Shown here: piece after piece, positions 17,831 through 26,819 of the stretch
How positions within the stretch are numbered: position 1 is the stretch's first letter
Layout: the number at the start of each line of letters is the position of its first letter
From: Candidatus Nezhaarchaeota archaeon
Lineage (GTDB): Archaea > Thermoproteota > Methanomethylicia > Nezhaarchaeales > WYZ-LMO8
Length of the DNA stretch: 64,000 bases
Reading direction: 5' to 3'
NCBI GenBank assembly: GCA_025059375.1
Contig: JANXDO010000004.1
Coordinates: forward strand, 124,001 to 188,000
Position numbers and translations under genes: made by a program
The notes under the pieces: generated by a model
The model's input: the letters and a program-made list of their open reading frames with translations, nothing else
The model's database searches: none
What the model was told of the DNA's origin: nothing

Positions 17831-17939
17831 AGCCTTAAACCTCCTAAGTGAAATTTCACAACTTAAGTTAAATTAAATTGGTGACTATAAAAAGTTATAA
17901 TTAATTAAGATTAGGATGCCCTACTATTGAAGCTAAGCT

Positions 17940-19145
17940 TTAATGCTTAATAGCCCTCTCTCCAAGCCTTCTCCCAAGCTCCCTACAGAGTTTAAAGTCT
18001 TCTTTTGTTGGAGATACCCCAGCTGCTATGATTGGCTCAATAATTGTGTTGCCCTTAGATGCTAACTCGTCAGCTACAATCTTGTGCATGTTGGAGCTCC
18101 ACCCGTAGGCCATGAAGATCCCTACGCTCCGATTCTTCACCTTCTTTAGCGTCAACAGATCTATTAAAGCCTTAGATGCTGGGTGTACAGCTCCATCGTA
18201 AGTTGAGAAGCCTATGGCTATACATGGCGCATCTATAACCTCCTTTAATACGTAGCTTAAGTGGGTCCTAGCAGCGTCAATCACTATAGGCTTAACACCC
18301 TCCTCCTCAACGCCCGCAGCTACTTCGTTAGCCATCCTCTTTACGCTCCCATACATGGAGCAATACGCGATAACAACTTTAGCCTCAAAGAGAGGCTTAC
18401 TCCAGTTAGCATAGAGCTCAATTATTCTAGCCGGGTTACTTCTGTATATGGGTCCATGACTTGGAGCTACGATCCTAACGTCGAGGTTCAAGCTCTTAAC
18501 CTTATCGATCGCCTTCAAGACAAAACTTGAGACTGGAGCAACAATGTTTGAGAAGTATCTCTTAGCTTCACTTAAATAAAGGTCAGCTTCAACCTCATCA
18601 TCGAATAGCTTGCCTCTTAGAGCCCCAAATGAACCAAAAGCATCACAACTAAAGAGCACACCACCCTCAACAAGGTACGTCATCATGGTCTCAGGCCAGT
18701 GAAGCCAAGGAGTCTGAATGAACTTGAGGACCTTACCACCAAGGTCTATGGCGTCCCCATCCTTCACCGTTAGACACCTCTTAATCTCGCCATAGAAGTT
18801 TCTAGCTAGCTTCAAGGCCATCATGGTCCCAACAACAGTTACGTCAGGGTAGACCTCGAGGATGACTGGCAGCGATCCACTATGATCCTGCTCCAAGTGG
18901 TTCAGCACCACGTAGTCCAGCTTCCTGGAACCAAGCACCTTGACTACATTATCCATTAAGTACCTTGAAAACCTAGAGTCAACAGTGTCTATTAAAGCAC
19001 TCCCCTCTGAACCAGTTACGAGGTAGCTGTTATATGAAATACCGTGAGGTAAAGGCCAAATAGACTCGAAGATGTCCAGTTCAAGATCGTCTACACCAAC
19101 GTAGAAGACCCCATCAACAATACCTCTAGCAGCCAAACTAGACAC
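17940..19145 (-). CDS. Flavodiiron protein (A-type; O2/NO reductase)
   Basis: 401 residues. The N-terminal metallo-beta-lactamase domain carries the di-iron ligands HLEQDHSGSLP (H-x-E-x-D), followed by LHWPETMMTYL and CDAFGSFG, then PSHGPIY. The C-terminal flavodoxin domain begins VVIAYCSMYGSVKRMANEVA (FMN loop) with GFSTYDGAVHPASK. Flavodiiron proteins reduce O2 to water or NO to N2O in anaerobes. Length and order match the simplest class. It fits the redox-stress neighbourhood. Confidence 0.94.
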   Translation of the reverse strand: MSSLAARGIVDGVFYVGVDDLELDIFESIWPLPHGISYNSYLVTGSEGSALIDTVDSRFSRYLMDNVVKVLGSRKLDYVVLNHLEQDHSGSLPVILEVYPDVTVVGTMMALKLARNFYGEIKRCLTVKDGDAIDLGGKVLKFIQTPWLHWPETMMTYLVEGGVLFSCDAFGSFGALRGKLFDDEVEADLYLSEAKRYFSNIVAPVSSFVLKAIDKVKSLNLDVRIVAPSHGPIYRSNPARIIELYANWSKPLFEAKVVIAYCSMYGSVKRMANEVAAGVEEEGVKPIVIDAARTHLSYVLKEVIDAPCIAIGFSTYDGAVHPASKALIDLLTLKKVKNRSVGIFMAYGWSSNMHKIVADELASKGNTIIEPIIAAGVSPTKEDFKLCRELGRRLGERAIKH

Positions 19146-19455
19146 CTCCTAAGCTCTACCACAGAACAATTAAATCCTTCTCGCGAGAAATCAGCCCCAC
19201 CAAGCAAAAACATAACTTCGAGGATACCACATCACTAACAACCTAGACAGCAAGCAATACGAGGGGCTCACATGAGGGTTCAAGGAGGTGAAGAAGCACA
19301 TTAATGAACACAAAGCTACAAGCACAGAGCCGCTTAAAAGCATGTAGCATATAGAACTACCCTTACGCTTCTAACTGAGATAGCCTAGAAACAATCAACC
19401 TTGAAACTTCGAACAATAAAACACTTTTTATACTTCTCAGCAAAGTAATGAGACA
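19146..19455. other. Intergenic region; only a short stop-rich frame
   Basis: About 310 bases between the flavodiiron gene and tRNA-Glu. A short plus-strand frame (about 19280-19343) encodes a Lys/Glu-rich tail ending LKSM, but it lacks length and a clear start. The right end carries an AT-rich stretch (ACTTTTTATACTTC) about 25 bases upstream of the tRNA, a plausible TATA box. Confidence 0.4.
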
Positions 19456-19530
19456 GCCCCCGTAGTATAGCCCGGTCAAGTATGCAGGCCTCTCGAGCCT
19501 GCGGCCCGGGTTCAAATCCCGGCGGGGGCA
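19456..19530 (+). tRNA. tRNA-Glu(CTC)
   Basis: Acceptor GCCCCCG/CGGGGGC with discriminator A. The CCA is not encoded (TAA follows). The anticodon stem CAGGC/GCCTG encloses CTCTCGA, anticodon CTC. The T arm is CCGGG-TTCAAAT-CCCGG. No intron. A TTTTTATA element precedes it. Confidence 0.94.
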
Positions 19531-19566
19531 TAACATCCTACTCTTAATAAAATCCGTACCAACAAG

Positions 19567-19677
19567 TTGACCATCATTAAGACTGAAGTTTCCACCTGGA
19601 AGGATGAAGATGCACGACTTATACATCTAATGGAGGAGCACTACAAGAGGGGCAAGATTAGAAGTCGTGAATCATAA
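19567..19677 (+). CDS. Short orphan ORF, possible gene remnant beside tRNA-Glu
   Basis: 36 codons from TTG 19567 to TAA. The translation has a protein-like, charged helical segment (WKDEDARLIHLMEEHYKRG) ending KIRSRES. The frame is also open upstream to 19534. The ending looks cut off compared with small archaeal proteins containing a similar MExHYKxGKI segment, as far as I recall. It could be the tail of a decayed gene or a real micro-protein. No ribosome-binding site is visible. Confidence 0.25.
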   Translation: MTIIKTEVSTWKDEDARLIHLMEEHYKRGKIRSRES

Positions 19678-19761
19678 TAATCAGAGCGAAGAGTTTCGCT
19701 AAGGCTTTGTGCTCAGTTAAGATCAAAAACTTACTCCCCCTCGTGTATCTCGGGGAGCAAA

Positions 19762-21015
19762 TTGAAGATAGCGTTCGTAACTATGGAGTATCCACCTAAC
19801 GTTTATGGTGGATTAGGTGTCTACTCTGGAGAGATAACGACTCGTCTCGCTAAACTTGGTCATGAGGTTCACGTATTCTCCATGAGCACTAAAAACTCAC
19901 TAAACACCTTCCACGATGAAAGGATTTTCATATATAGATTAAAGCCCGTAAACGCCACCTCAGCACTCAAGGTGCTAGTAAATGAAGAGTTGAGATCTTG
20001 GGGTCCTGGCTTTAGGTACTTTAACGATATATTCATGTACAGCGTAGCATCAGCCCTCAACATAATTAAGGAGGTGGAGGAGAGCAAGACGAGATTTGAC
20101 GTTGTTGCAGTTCACGACTGGCTATCAGCAATGACAGGCTTAATAGTTAAAGATGAACTAAGCGACATGCCACTAGTCTTCCACGTACACTCTACAGAGA
20201 GAGGTAGAAACTTTGGAGGTGGATCATGCACAGTCTCAGCTCTAGAACTTCTATGTGCCAGTAGGGCGGACGCAATAATTACGGTTTCTAATGCCATGAA
20301 GGACGAAGACTTAATCCCTCAAGGCTTCCCTCTCGAGAAGATCCATGTAGTCTGGAATGGTGTTGACCCTCAAAAGTTCTCACCCTCGCGACCCTCAAGG
20401 ACTATGACTAATGAGATAAGAGCTAAGTACGCTAAACCTGGTGGACCCCTAATACTCTTCATAGGGAGGCTAGTCAAGGTAAAGGGCGTAGACAAGTTAA
20501 TAGAAGCCATGCCACACATAATTAGAGAACATCCGGACAGCAGATTACTAGTGATAGGTCAAGGAGACCTCTACGATCACTTAGTTCAATTAGCAAAGGA
20601 GCTGAATGTAGCTGGTCACATAAGCTTCATAAACAGGTTTCTAAGTGATGAGGAGAAGGTAGCGTACTACGCAGCTTGCGACGTAGCTGTCTTCCCAAGC
20701 CTGTACGAACCATTCGGCATAGTAGCCCTAGAAGCAATGTCAATGGAAAAGCCAGTAGTAGTTGGTGCTAGAGGCTGTAGTGGGCTTCGAGATATCGTAG
20801 TGCCATCAGGCCCTAACCAGTGCGGCGTGCACATAAACCCCCACGACCCCAAGGACATCGCATGGGGAGTAAACGCTGTACTGTCAACTAAAGACAGGGG
20901 GAGGTGGATGGGGGTTAACGGTAGGAGGAGGGTCATTGAGAACTTCACGTGGGATCACACAACATTGAGAACGTTGAGGGTCTACGAGGAAGTAGTGAAG
21001 AGATCTGGCTCATGA
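19762..21015 (+). CDS. Glycogen synthase-like GT-B glycosyltransferase (GT4/GT5)
   Basis: 417 residues from TTG 19762 with GGGGAG just upstream. The N-terminal half has FVTMEYPPNVYGGLGVYSGEI, the sugar-nucleotide/glucan-binding loop typical of glycogen synthases, then HDWLSAMTGL and VFHVHSTERG. The C-terminal half has LFIGRLVKVKGVDKLIEA and PSLYEPFGIVALEAMS, the nucleotide-binding E-x7-E motif. It probably transfers glucose from ADP- or UDP-glucose to alpha-glucan. A second GT of the same type lies at 25-26 kb. Confidence 0.88.
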   Translation: MKIAFVTMEYPPNVYGGLGVYSGEITTRLAKLGHEVHVFSMSTKNSLNTFHDERIFIYRLKPVNATSALKVLVNEELRSWGPGFRYFNDIFMYSVASALNIIKEVEESKTRFDVVAVHDWLSAMTGLIVKDELSDMPLVFHVHSTERGRNFGGGSCTVSALELLCASRADAIITVSNAMKDEDLIPQGFPLEKIHVVWNGVDPQKFSPSRPSRTMTNEIRAKYAKPGGPLILFIGRLVKVKGVDKLIEAMPHIIREHPDSRLLVIGQGDLYDHLVQLAKELNVAGHISFINRFLSDEEKVAYYAACDVAVFPSLYEPFGIVALEAMSMEKPVVVGARGCSGLRDIVVPSGPNQCGVHINPHDPKDIAWGVNAVLSTKDRGRWMGVNGRRRVIENFTWDHTTLRTLRVYEEVVKRSGS

Positions 21016-21446
21016 CGAGCTTGGACGCTGGACTACGAGTAGACGATCCATCAAGATGAACGTCTGGCTTAATGAGTTATGCATTGATCACAAACTTAGC
21101 ATGGTTTCAGCCCATTAGAGCAAGCTCTAAATGAAGGTAGCATGGCTCCTAGAGTCATAATAACAAAGAACCGAGGGGCTCACAAACATCGCCTCATGCG
21201 ATAACAGGTCTAGAAATTTTATACCCTCAACCGAAACCTTCTTAGAGTGGGTCGAGTGATCCATTGTTGCGTGGATCCTATCGTCGTGGCATGAATCAGC
21301 CAGCTTGGACGAGTAAGGCGTGATGAGCAGGTGGTCAAGTGCTGAGGCATTACCAAGGCCTGAGAGGATTAAGTGGGAAATCGTGGGAGGATGGTACTTA
21401 GGCAAGCCTTATAGTGCCCCTACGATATATAATATGGGGCTTTGAG
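21016..21446. other. Intergenic region, 430 bases, no convincing gene
   Basis: A minus-strand frame exists here but its translation is rich in His/Ser and looks non-coding. A C-box-like GTGATGA at 21320 followed by CTGA at 21342 and 21360 was considered and set aside. The right end holds GATATATAAT (about 21424), a probable TATA box for the TlpA-like gene. Confidence 0.45.
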
Positions 21447-21998
21447 ATGAAGCGGCAGGGGATCATTATTGGGGCAGTGATCGTAGTTACCGTTGCCGTT
21501 GTGGTTGGCTGGCTCTTGAGTTCAATGTTCCTTTACGAGGGTCTTAAGGAGACAACGAAACAGGAGGCAAAGCCCCCTAGAGGTCCTAGGGCCCCCGACT
21601 TCTCCTTAATGGACCTTAATGGCACCGTCTTCAAATTGAGCGACTTTAGGGGTAAGGTCGTCGTCCTAGACTTCATGGCTACGTGGTGTGAACCTTGTAG
21701 ACGGCAGATACCCTACCTAAACGTAGTAAAGGAGAGATACGGAGACCTCGTAGCCATAGTTTCCATAGTCATCAACCCCATTTCGAGTGAGGCTATCAAG
21801 GAGTTCCTAAGGGGGTACCCATACGCCAAGTGGATATGGGTCATAGATACTGCTAATGTGTGGCGAATCTACAACGTCTCTGCGATACCAACGCTGTTCA
21901 TAATTGATCGAGAGGGCAACATTAGGTTCAAGCACATAGGTCTAACGGAACCGTCAGTACTAATAGAGGAGATAGACAAGATATTAAAGGAAGGTTGA
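21447..21998 (+). CDS. TlpA/ResA-like membrane-anchored thioredoxin
   Basis: 183 residues from ATG 21447, chosen over the upstream GTG 21414 because the N-terminus then reads MKRQG followed directly by a single helix (IIIGAVIVVTVAVVVGWLL). The thioredoxin domain faces outside: GPRAPDFSLMDLNGTVFKLSDFRGKVVVLDFMATWCEPC with the CEPC redox pair, then VSAIPTLFIIDREG. Such proteins reduce extracytoplasmic disulfides, for instance in cytochrome c maturation. The next gene, eight bases on, encodes CcdA, which would feed it electrons. Confidence 0.93.
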   Translation: MKRQGIIIGAVIVVTVAVVVGWLLSSMFLYEGLKETTKQEAKPPRGPRAPDFSLMDLNGTVFKLSDFRGKVVVLDFMATWCEPCRRQIPYLNVVKERYGDLVAIVSIVINPISSEAIKEFLRGYPYAKWIWVIDTANVWRIYNVSAIPTLFIIDREGNIRFKHIGLTEPSVLIEEIDKILKEG

Positions 21999-22005
21999 CC
22001 TCACA

Positions 22006-22668
22006 GTGCCTCTAGATCTCCTTGAGTTGGTGCTGGTCTTCACGGCTGGCCTGTTGACCCTCTTCTCTCCATGCAGCTTCCCACTACTCCCCGGCTACAT
22101 ATCCTACTACTTAGGATCTAATGCACCGCTCACTAGGGCTTACACTGTTGGATTGGCATGCGCATTAGGCATAATTGCAGTATTCTTAGCGATTGGAGTA
22201 GCCGTTTCCATGCTTGGTGACTTAGCTTCAAAACACATACCGTTCTTACAAGCTATAGCTGGAGTAGCCATAATTATCATGGGCGCCACGATGATCGCCC
22301 AAATCAAGCTCCCAACAATCTCAGTGAAGTCAAAAGCTCCGAGAATGAGGAACTTAGCTGGAGTCTTCAGCTATGGCGTAATATACGGTTTAGTAGCTTC
22401 GGGCTGTTCAGCTCCAATATTCCTATCAATCATGCTCTACGCGTTCGCCTCGGGAGGCATGCTCTACGGCATGATCGTCTTCATCACTTACGCTATGGGT
22501 GTGGGGCTCCCAATCATCGCCATATCCATTTTAACGGCGAAAGCTAAGGAAGCATTACTTAGAAGAATTGTAAAGAGAACGCTATTACTGCAACTTGTTG
22601 GCAGCCTAATCCTCATAACCATAGGGATATACTTGATATCCTCTTATCTCTATCCATTCACGCTCTAA
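22006..22668 (+). CDS. ccdA: CcdA/DsbD-like transmembrane thiol-disulfide exchanger
   Basis: 220 residues from GTG 22006, six helices. The conserved FSPCSFPLLPGYISYYLG in helix 1 and VASGCSAPIFLSI in helix 4 hold the two redox cysteines. CcdA carries electrons from cytoplasmic thioredoxin to outside acceptors such as the TlpA-like protein encoded upstream. The pair forms a two-gene operon. No cytochrome c genes are visible nearby, so the final target is unknown. Confidence 0.93.
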   Translation: MPLDLLELVLVFTAGLLTLFSPCSFPLLPGYISYYLGSNAPLTRAYTVGLACALGIIAVFLAIGVAVSMLGDLASKHIPFLQAIAGVAIIIMGATMIAQIKLPTISVKSKAPRMRNLAGVFSYGVIYGLVASGCSAPIFLSIMLYAFASGGMLYGMIVFITYAMGVGLPIIAISILTAKAKEALLRRIVKRTLLLQLVGSLILITIGIYLISSYLYPFTL

Positions 22669-22731
22669 TCTTCAATCATTGTAAAGTATTCGATGAAAAC
22701 TTTAGCTTAGCGGCTAATTAGAGGTTATGCT

Positions 22732-23073
22732 CTAATGCCTTTCAAGATGACCTTCAAGTGATGAAAGGTCTACCTCCAGCTCAGAGTTAAGTCTCCTTAA
22801 TTTTATCTTCTTGAGAGGTTTTTCAGAGACATTGTTTAATGGCTTACCGCTCTTAATGTCGAATTTTGCATAGTGAAAGCCGCAGATTAGCGTCCAACCA
22901 TCTATTGTCCCAAGGAATAGTGGATAGCCCATATGTGGGCAACGATTATCGTAGGCATAAAAATCACCATCAATATTCACTATTAAAATCTCAAAACCTC
23001 TTACCTTCACTAACTTCATTCCGCCTCTTGGCACATCATTTACACTACAAACTCTAGCGTAGCCACCCTTCAT
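22732..23073 (-). CDS. Rieske-type [2Fe-2S] ferredoxin
   Basis: 113 residues. Rieske ligands are C45-P-H47 in NRCPHMGYPLF and C64-x-x-H67 in LICGFHYAKFD, with 16 residues between. The length and lack of a signal peptide match small soluble NirD/biphenyl-dioxygenase-type Rieske ferredoxins, which carry single electrons in the cytoplasm. The partner oxygenase or reductase is not seen. It is convergent with ccdA and lies beside a Dps-like ferritin gene on the same strand. Confidence 0.92.
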   Translation of the reverse strand: MKGGYARVCSVNDVPRGGMKLVKVRGFEILIVNIDGDFYAYDNRCPHMGYPLFLGTIDGWTLICGFHYAKFDIKSGKPLNNVSEKPLKKIKLRRLNSELEVDLSSLEGHLERH

Positions 23074-23137
23074 CTCAACCCCTCAAGATGAAAGTCGACT
23101 ATAAAAAATAGAGGAGTTAGTGTGCCTAAGAGCTCTA

Positions 23138-23717
23138 CTACTCTATATGCCTGAACTTTTGTGTATATGGACCCTCTCCAGGCTTTCTGCGCCTGAAATG
23201 ACCTGAAGACCTTCCTTCAAGAAGCTCTTGGAACCAGGCCTCATGTTCCACCTCTTCGTGTAGTATAGCCAGCGATAAATCGTATGTTCTATGGTCCTTA
23301 CCAAAAGTCATATTACATAATTTCTGTGTAGACCCTTATTGCACACCTCTCAGCTTCCAGCAAAACCTTAAGTATAGCTTTCAAATCACTTGGATCCTCT
23401 GGCAAGTAAGCTGGTGCGCAAGCAGCATTATCGTGTAGCTCCTTAAGATCCTTATACAGCTCACCTCCAAGCTCGTATATGCGTGGCACAAGTGCTTCAA
23501 AGTGAAGTCTATCTTCAAGCCTAGCATCCTCCACTATCTCCTTTATTGCTTCACCCTCTAAGCCAGTGCAATGCATTCTAAGCAAAGTGTAGTAGTAATA
23601 AGTCGTGAACTCAACGGCAGCAGCTCTTTTTAGCTCGTCTATCAAGAGCTCAACATCAACGCCAGCTTTCTCAACAGTCTCTCTGCCAACGTTAGTGGAA
23701 TACCTTTTGCTTGACAT
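23138..23717 (-). pseudogene. Dps-like ferritin (DPSL), split by a one-base frameshift
   Basis: The first frame (23717 to 23313, 134 aa) contains [22 protein letters not shown] and [22 protein letters not shown], ferritin-like metal-binding helices, and ends RVYTEIM. In the next frame, 23311 to 23138 continues [27 protein letters not shown]. Dropping one A near 23317-23320 restores [15 protein letters not shown], including the Cys expected in thioferritin/DPSL proteins. The whole protein of about 192 residues would oxidise iron with peroxide and store it. Sequencing error, recent mutation or recoding are all possible. The frame length (3n+1) confirms a single-base difference. Confidence 0.8.
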
Positions 23718-23944
23718 AATCTTTCTTTTTCATACTTTTCTAACTTAAAGTCAGCGCGTCTTCTCTTACTGCTGAACTATCTATCGCTTGCCGCAAACAC
23801 AGCTTTACTTACATTAAGCTTTCCCTCTTATTATGATGCACCAGCACCCTACAACTTAAGCTGCATCTTAAATGCGAGCTAACCTGGATTAAGATAGACC
23901 TAACTGTGAACACAGCTCTCCTGAAGTGACCGGCAAGTTTACTG

Positions 23945-24697
23945 TTACTCGAACATGGAGTCTAAGAGCATCATCACTATGAAGCCCAATAATAAGCCAA
24001 ACGTAGCTTCTCTGCCAAACCCTTTTGCATGGCTCTCTGGCACCATCTCATCAATGACTACAAAGAGCATGGCTCCAGCGGCAAATGCTAACCCCCATGG
24101 GAGGAGAGAGTGTGAGATGGAGACTAAAGATGACCCAACCAACCCACCTAGTGGCTCAACAAGACCGGTGAGAGTAGCATAGGTGATAGCTCTGTAGGTA
24201 CTGTATCCCTCTCTTAGAAGTGGGAGAGCCACAGCTAGCCCCTCAGGCATATTCTGTATCCCTATTGCCGTTGATGTGATAAACCCCAACGTCACGTCAG
24301 CAGTGCCAAAGCTCGTGCCAACAGCTAAACCCTCTGGAAAGTTGTGGATCGTCATAGCTGCTATCATCAACCAAACGTACGGTAGCCTTGACGGGGGCCC
24401 CTCTGTACCTGCTACCGGATGGAAGTGTGGGACAAATCGATCTATGAAGTGAACTGCTAGTGCACCAATTCCAAAGCTCATAACTGGTATTAATGGTCCA
24501 CCAAGCTCCACTGCAGGTATGAGTAAGCTAAAGACTGTTGCAGCTAACATAACCCCAGCCGCAAATCCTAACAAGACGTCAGATGTGCTATTTGAGATCC
24601 TCTTTACAAATAGTGTTGGTAATGCTCCAACACCCGTAGCTAAACCAGCTAAGAGACTTGCAACAAACCCTGTTAAAAGTAGATCCATTGACATCAA
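23945..24697 (-). CDS. ZIP family divalent metal transporter (GufA-like)
   Basis: 250 residues, about eight helices. The signatures HNFPEGLAVGTSFG and QNMPEGLAVALPL are the paired metal-site helices of ZIP transporters. A histidine-containing loop (FVPHFHPVAG) lies before the first of them. ZIP proteins import Zn, Fe or Mn into the cytoplasm. Position next to a ferritin-like gene suggests iron or zinc supply, but that is inference. Confidence 0.93.
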   Translation of the reverse strand: MMSMDLLLTGFVASLLAGLATGVGALPTLFVKRISNSTSDVLLGFAAGVMLAATVFSLLIPAVELGGPLIPVMSFGIGALAVHFIDRFVPHFHPVAGTEGPPSRLPYVWLMIAAMTIHNFPEGLAVGTSFGTADVTLGFITSTAIGIQNMPEGLAVALPLLREGYSTYRAITYATLTGLVEPLGGLVGSSLVSISHSLLPWGLAFAAGAMLFVVIDEMVPESHAKGFGREATFGLLLGFIVMMLLDSMFE

Positions 24698-25011
24698 CCC
24701 TTCTCATCACACCATAATGCTCCACATACCCTTCACACACCTAAAACATGTTTCTGATACAATTAACCCTGTAGACTTAACAGCTCTATCCTCATGCCAC
24801 CTCACGTTTTTCAATGATTTGTAATGTCGTTAGCTGCATACCTTTATCGTTAAAGAATTAATACCTATAGAATCAATGAAACTCCAGCTTTTATAGATAA
24901 CTTCAATCCTCTCGTGCCCACTATCAGGTATAATGATGAGGGTTGTAGGGCTCTACTTATCTAAGCTTCACGTATTAACACCCCATCAATTGCAACTTCA
25001 TCGGAACGCTT
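24698..25011. other. Intergenic region with a plus-strand TATA-like stretch
   Basis: About 310 bases. The element GCTTTTATAGATAAC near 24888 and an ATGATG at 24932 could start a 34-codon frame running into the 3' end of the glycosyltransferase gene. The translation has no recognisable features, so no gene is called. Confidence 0.35.
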
Positions 25012-26223
25012 TCATCTCGTTAAACACTTTTTAGGTTTCCAGGGAGAGTTTAAGTACTCTTGTAGGACTTTATGATATACCTCAAGTGTTTTCTCACCTA
25101 TGACATCCCATGAATACACTTCTCGCGCTCTTCTCGCGCCATTCTCACCCATTCTCTTTGCGATATCGGGGTTACCAATTAAGTACTCTAGTGCTGAACT
25201 TAATGCATTCACATCACCGACAGGCACCTTCAACCCATTAAAGCCATCAACGACTATCTCTGACAATCCACCCACGTCTGATACAATGAGAGGCTTCCCA
25301 GCCGACATTGCTTCAAGAGCTACTATGCCAAAGGGCTCGTACAGGCTTGGGAAGACAGCTACATCACTAACCATGTAAAGCCTAGTAAGCTCGATATCCT
25401 CAATGAAGCCGGTAAAATAGAACTTGTGCTTAAAGCCACTTCTATCAACCTTATTCATGAGTTCTTTACGCATTGGTCCCTCACCTACAATTACAACCTT
25501 CAAGTCTTGCCTCCGTGAAAGCAGTTGAAGAGTTGCGTCAATGAGTGTGTGCGGTCCCTTCTCATACACTATCCTCCCAACGAAAAGCACTATCTTCTCC
25601 CAATCTTCTGCATACTTCCTCCTAAACTCGTGAAGATTTGTGAATGTAGGGATACTTATGGGATTAACACCATTAGGTATAACAACGACTTTATCGTCGG
25701 GCACGCTCAATGACCTCCTCAACTCGCTCTTCATATAGTTGCTACACACTATCACCTTCCAACTCTCATACGTCAACCACCACTCCATATCGTGAATGTG
25801 CCTTTGCAGCACGTCTCGTATAAGTCCACCCCTCCTCCCATACTCTGTTGAGTGCATCGTTGATATTAACGGTCTTCTAAGTATGTGCTTAAGTGCTATG
25901 CCAGCCGTTGCTGTGAGCCAATCATGAGCATGAATTATTGAGAAGTCTCCACCTTCTTCGAGCGCAGCCTCCACCATATTTAAATTGAACTGGTGAACCC
26001 ATGAAGGAAAGTCGCTGGAGTGAAAACCATAACTCATGACCCTTATAACCTTCAAGTTCTTTTCATGCTCAATTGCTGGGACCTCAGGGTAATCGAGGGT
26101 GACTACTGTCACGTCGACATCATGTTGTGCTAGAGCTCTTGAAATCCAGTATACGTGACGAGCCAATCCTCCTATGATCCTTGGGGGGTACTCCCAGCTG
26201 AGCATCAACACTCTCATCTTCAT
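25012..26223 (-). CDS. GT4-type glycosyltransferase, probable glycogen synthase
   Basis: 403 residues. N-terminal LMLSWEYPPRIIGGLARHVYWI, then HAHDWLTATAGIALKHI and STMHSTEYGRRGG. The C-terminal domain has LFVGRIVYEKGPHTLIDA and PSLYEPFGIVALEAMSAGKPLIVSDVGG with the E-x7-E motif. It is very like the enzyme at 19.8 kb. Its start overlaps the stop of the upstream half-glycosyltransferase by four bases (ATGA), so translation is coupled. Being last in the glycan operon, it probably makes alpha-1,4-glucan. Confidence 0.9.
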   Translation of the reverse strand: MKMRVLMLSWEYPPRIIGGLARHVYWISRALAQHDVDVTVVTLDYPEVPAIEHEKNLKVIRVMSYGFHSSDFPSWVHQFNLNMVEAALEEGGDFSIIHAHDWLTATAGIALKHILRRPLISTMHSTEYGRRGGLIRDVLQRHIHDMEWWLTYESWKVIVCSNYMKSELRRSLSVPDDKVVVIPNGVNPISIPTFTNLHEFRRKYAEDWEKIVLFVGRIVYEKGPHTLIDATLQLLSRRQDLKVVIVGEGPMRKELMNKVDRSGFKHKFYFTGFIEDIELTRLYMVSDVAVFPSLYEPFGIVALEAMSAGKPLIVSDVGGLSEIVVDGFNGLKVPVGDVNALSSALEYLIGNPDIAKRMGENGARRAREVYSWDVIGEKTLEVYHKVLQEYLNSPWKPKKCLTR

Positions 26224-26804
26224 CTTAAGAACTCCTCGACGATGATGGAAATATCCTTAGAACTTGCTGCAATCTTGACCCTAGCGTCGGGCAGCCTATA
26301 GTTACGAAGTATTCTAAGAAAGGCCTCGTTTGTCCTTGCAATGACCAAGTCTGAGCGATACAGAGATTGTATCTCTAAGCCGCGTACGCTTAAGCTTAGA
26401 AGGCTCTTCTCGGAGGTCCTCATGTCCTCAACACTATGTACTGAAGTTACCATTGGCTTGCCTATGAACTTCTTCATAAAATAGCCAAGCACAGCTCCGC
26501 TCCACTCGTATGACAATATTAATTTAACTTTACAAGGATCGTAAACCTCATGAATTATTGTTGAAAAGACCCTAGAGAAGTCGGCTAAGGCGGATAGTAC
26601 GCTTGTCACTATATTCGTGTTGTTCTTCATTGTTATCGCAACCGGCTGGTAAATGATGCCATTGCTCTTAAACCCCTCATCTGAGTGCCATGGATAAAGC
26701 ACTATTACCTCGTGACCTCTCCTTACAAGCTCTATGGCATCCTCTTTTACGAGAGAGCCTACTACATCGTCTATGTGCCACGTCGCCGCGAGTATCAATA
26801 ACAA
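26220..26804 (-). CDS. Half-length glycosyltransferase (GT-B N-terminal domain only)
   Basis: 194 residues resembling just the acceptor-binding half of GT4 enzymes: LLILAATWHIDDVVGSLVKEDAIELVRRGHEVIVL, then SYEWSGAVLGYFMKK and VTSVHSVEDMRTSEKS. The C-terminal nucleotide-binding half and its E-x7-E motif are absent, yet both ends look natural (start and ATGA coupling to the next gene). It cannot be a complete catalyst by itself. It may pair with the downstream full enzyme as a regulatory or glucan-binding subunit; that is inference. Confidence 0.7.
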   Translation of the reverse strand: MLLILAATWHIDDVVGSLVKEDAIELVRRGHEVIVLYPWHSDEGFKSNGIIYQPVAITMKNNTNIVTSVLSALADFSRVFSTIIHEVYDPCKVKLILSYEWSGAVLGYFMKKFIGKPMVTSVHSVEDMRTSEKSLLSLSVRGLEIQSLYRSDLVIARTNEAFLRILRNYRLPDARVKIAASSKDISIIVEEFLR

Positions 26805-26819
26805 GCACCTGTCACTATA

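Noticed and set aside
21320-21363. Possible C/D box sRNA (GTGATGA, then CTGA twice)
   Set aside because: No C' box between the two CTGA motifs and no terminal stem; the spacing does not fit archaeal C/D RNAs.
21127-21405. 92-residue minus-strand ORF in the gap before the TlpA gene
   Set aside because: His/Ser-rich, no start signal, no family features; composition looks non-coding.
24932-25034. 34-codon plus-strand ORF with a TATA-like element
   Set aside because: It runs into the glycosyltransferase 3' end and the translation shows nothing recognisable.
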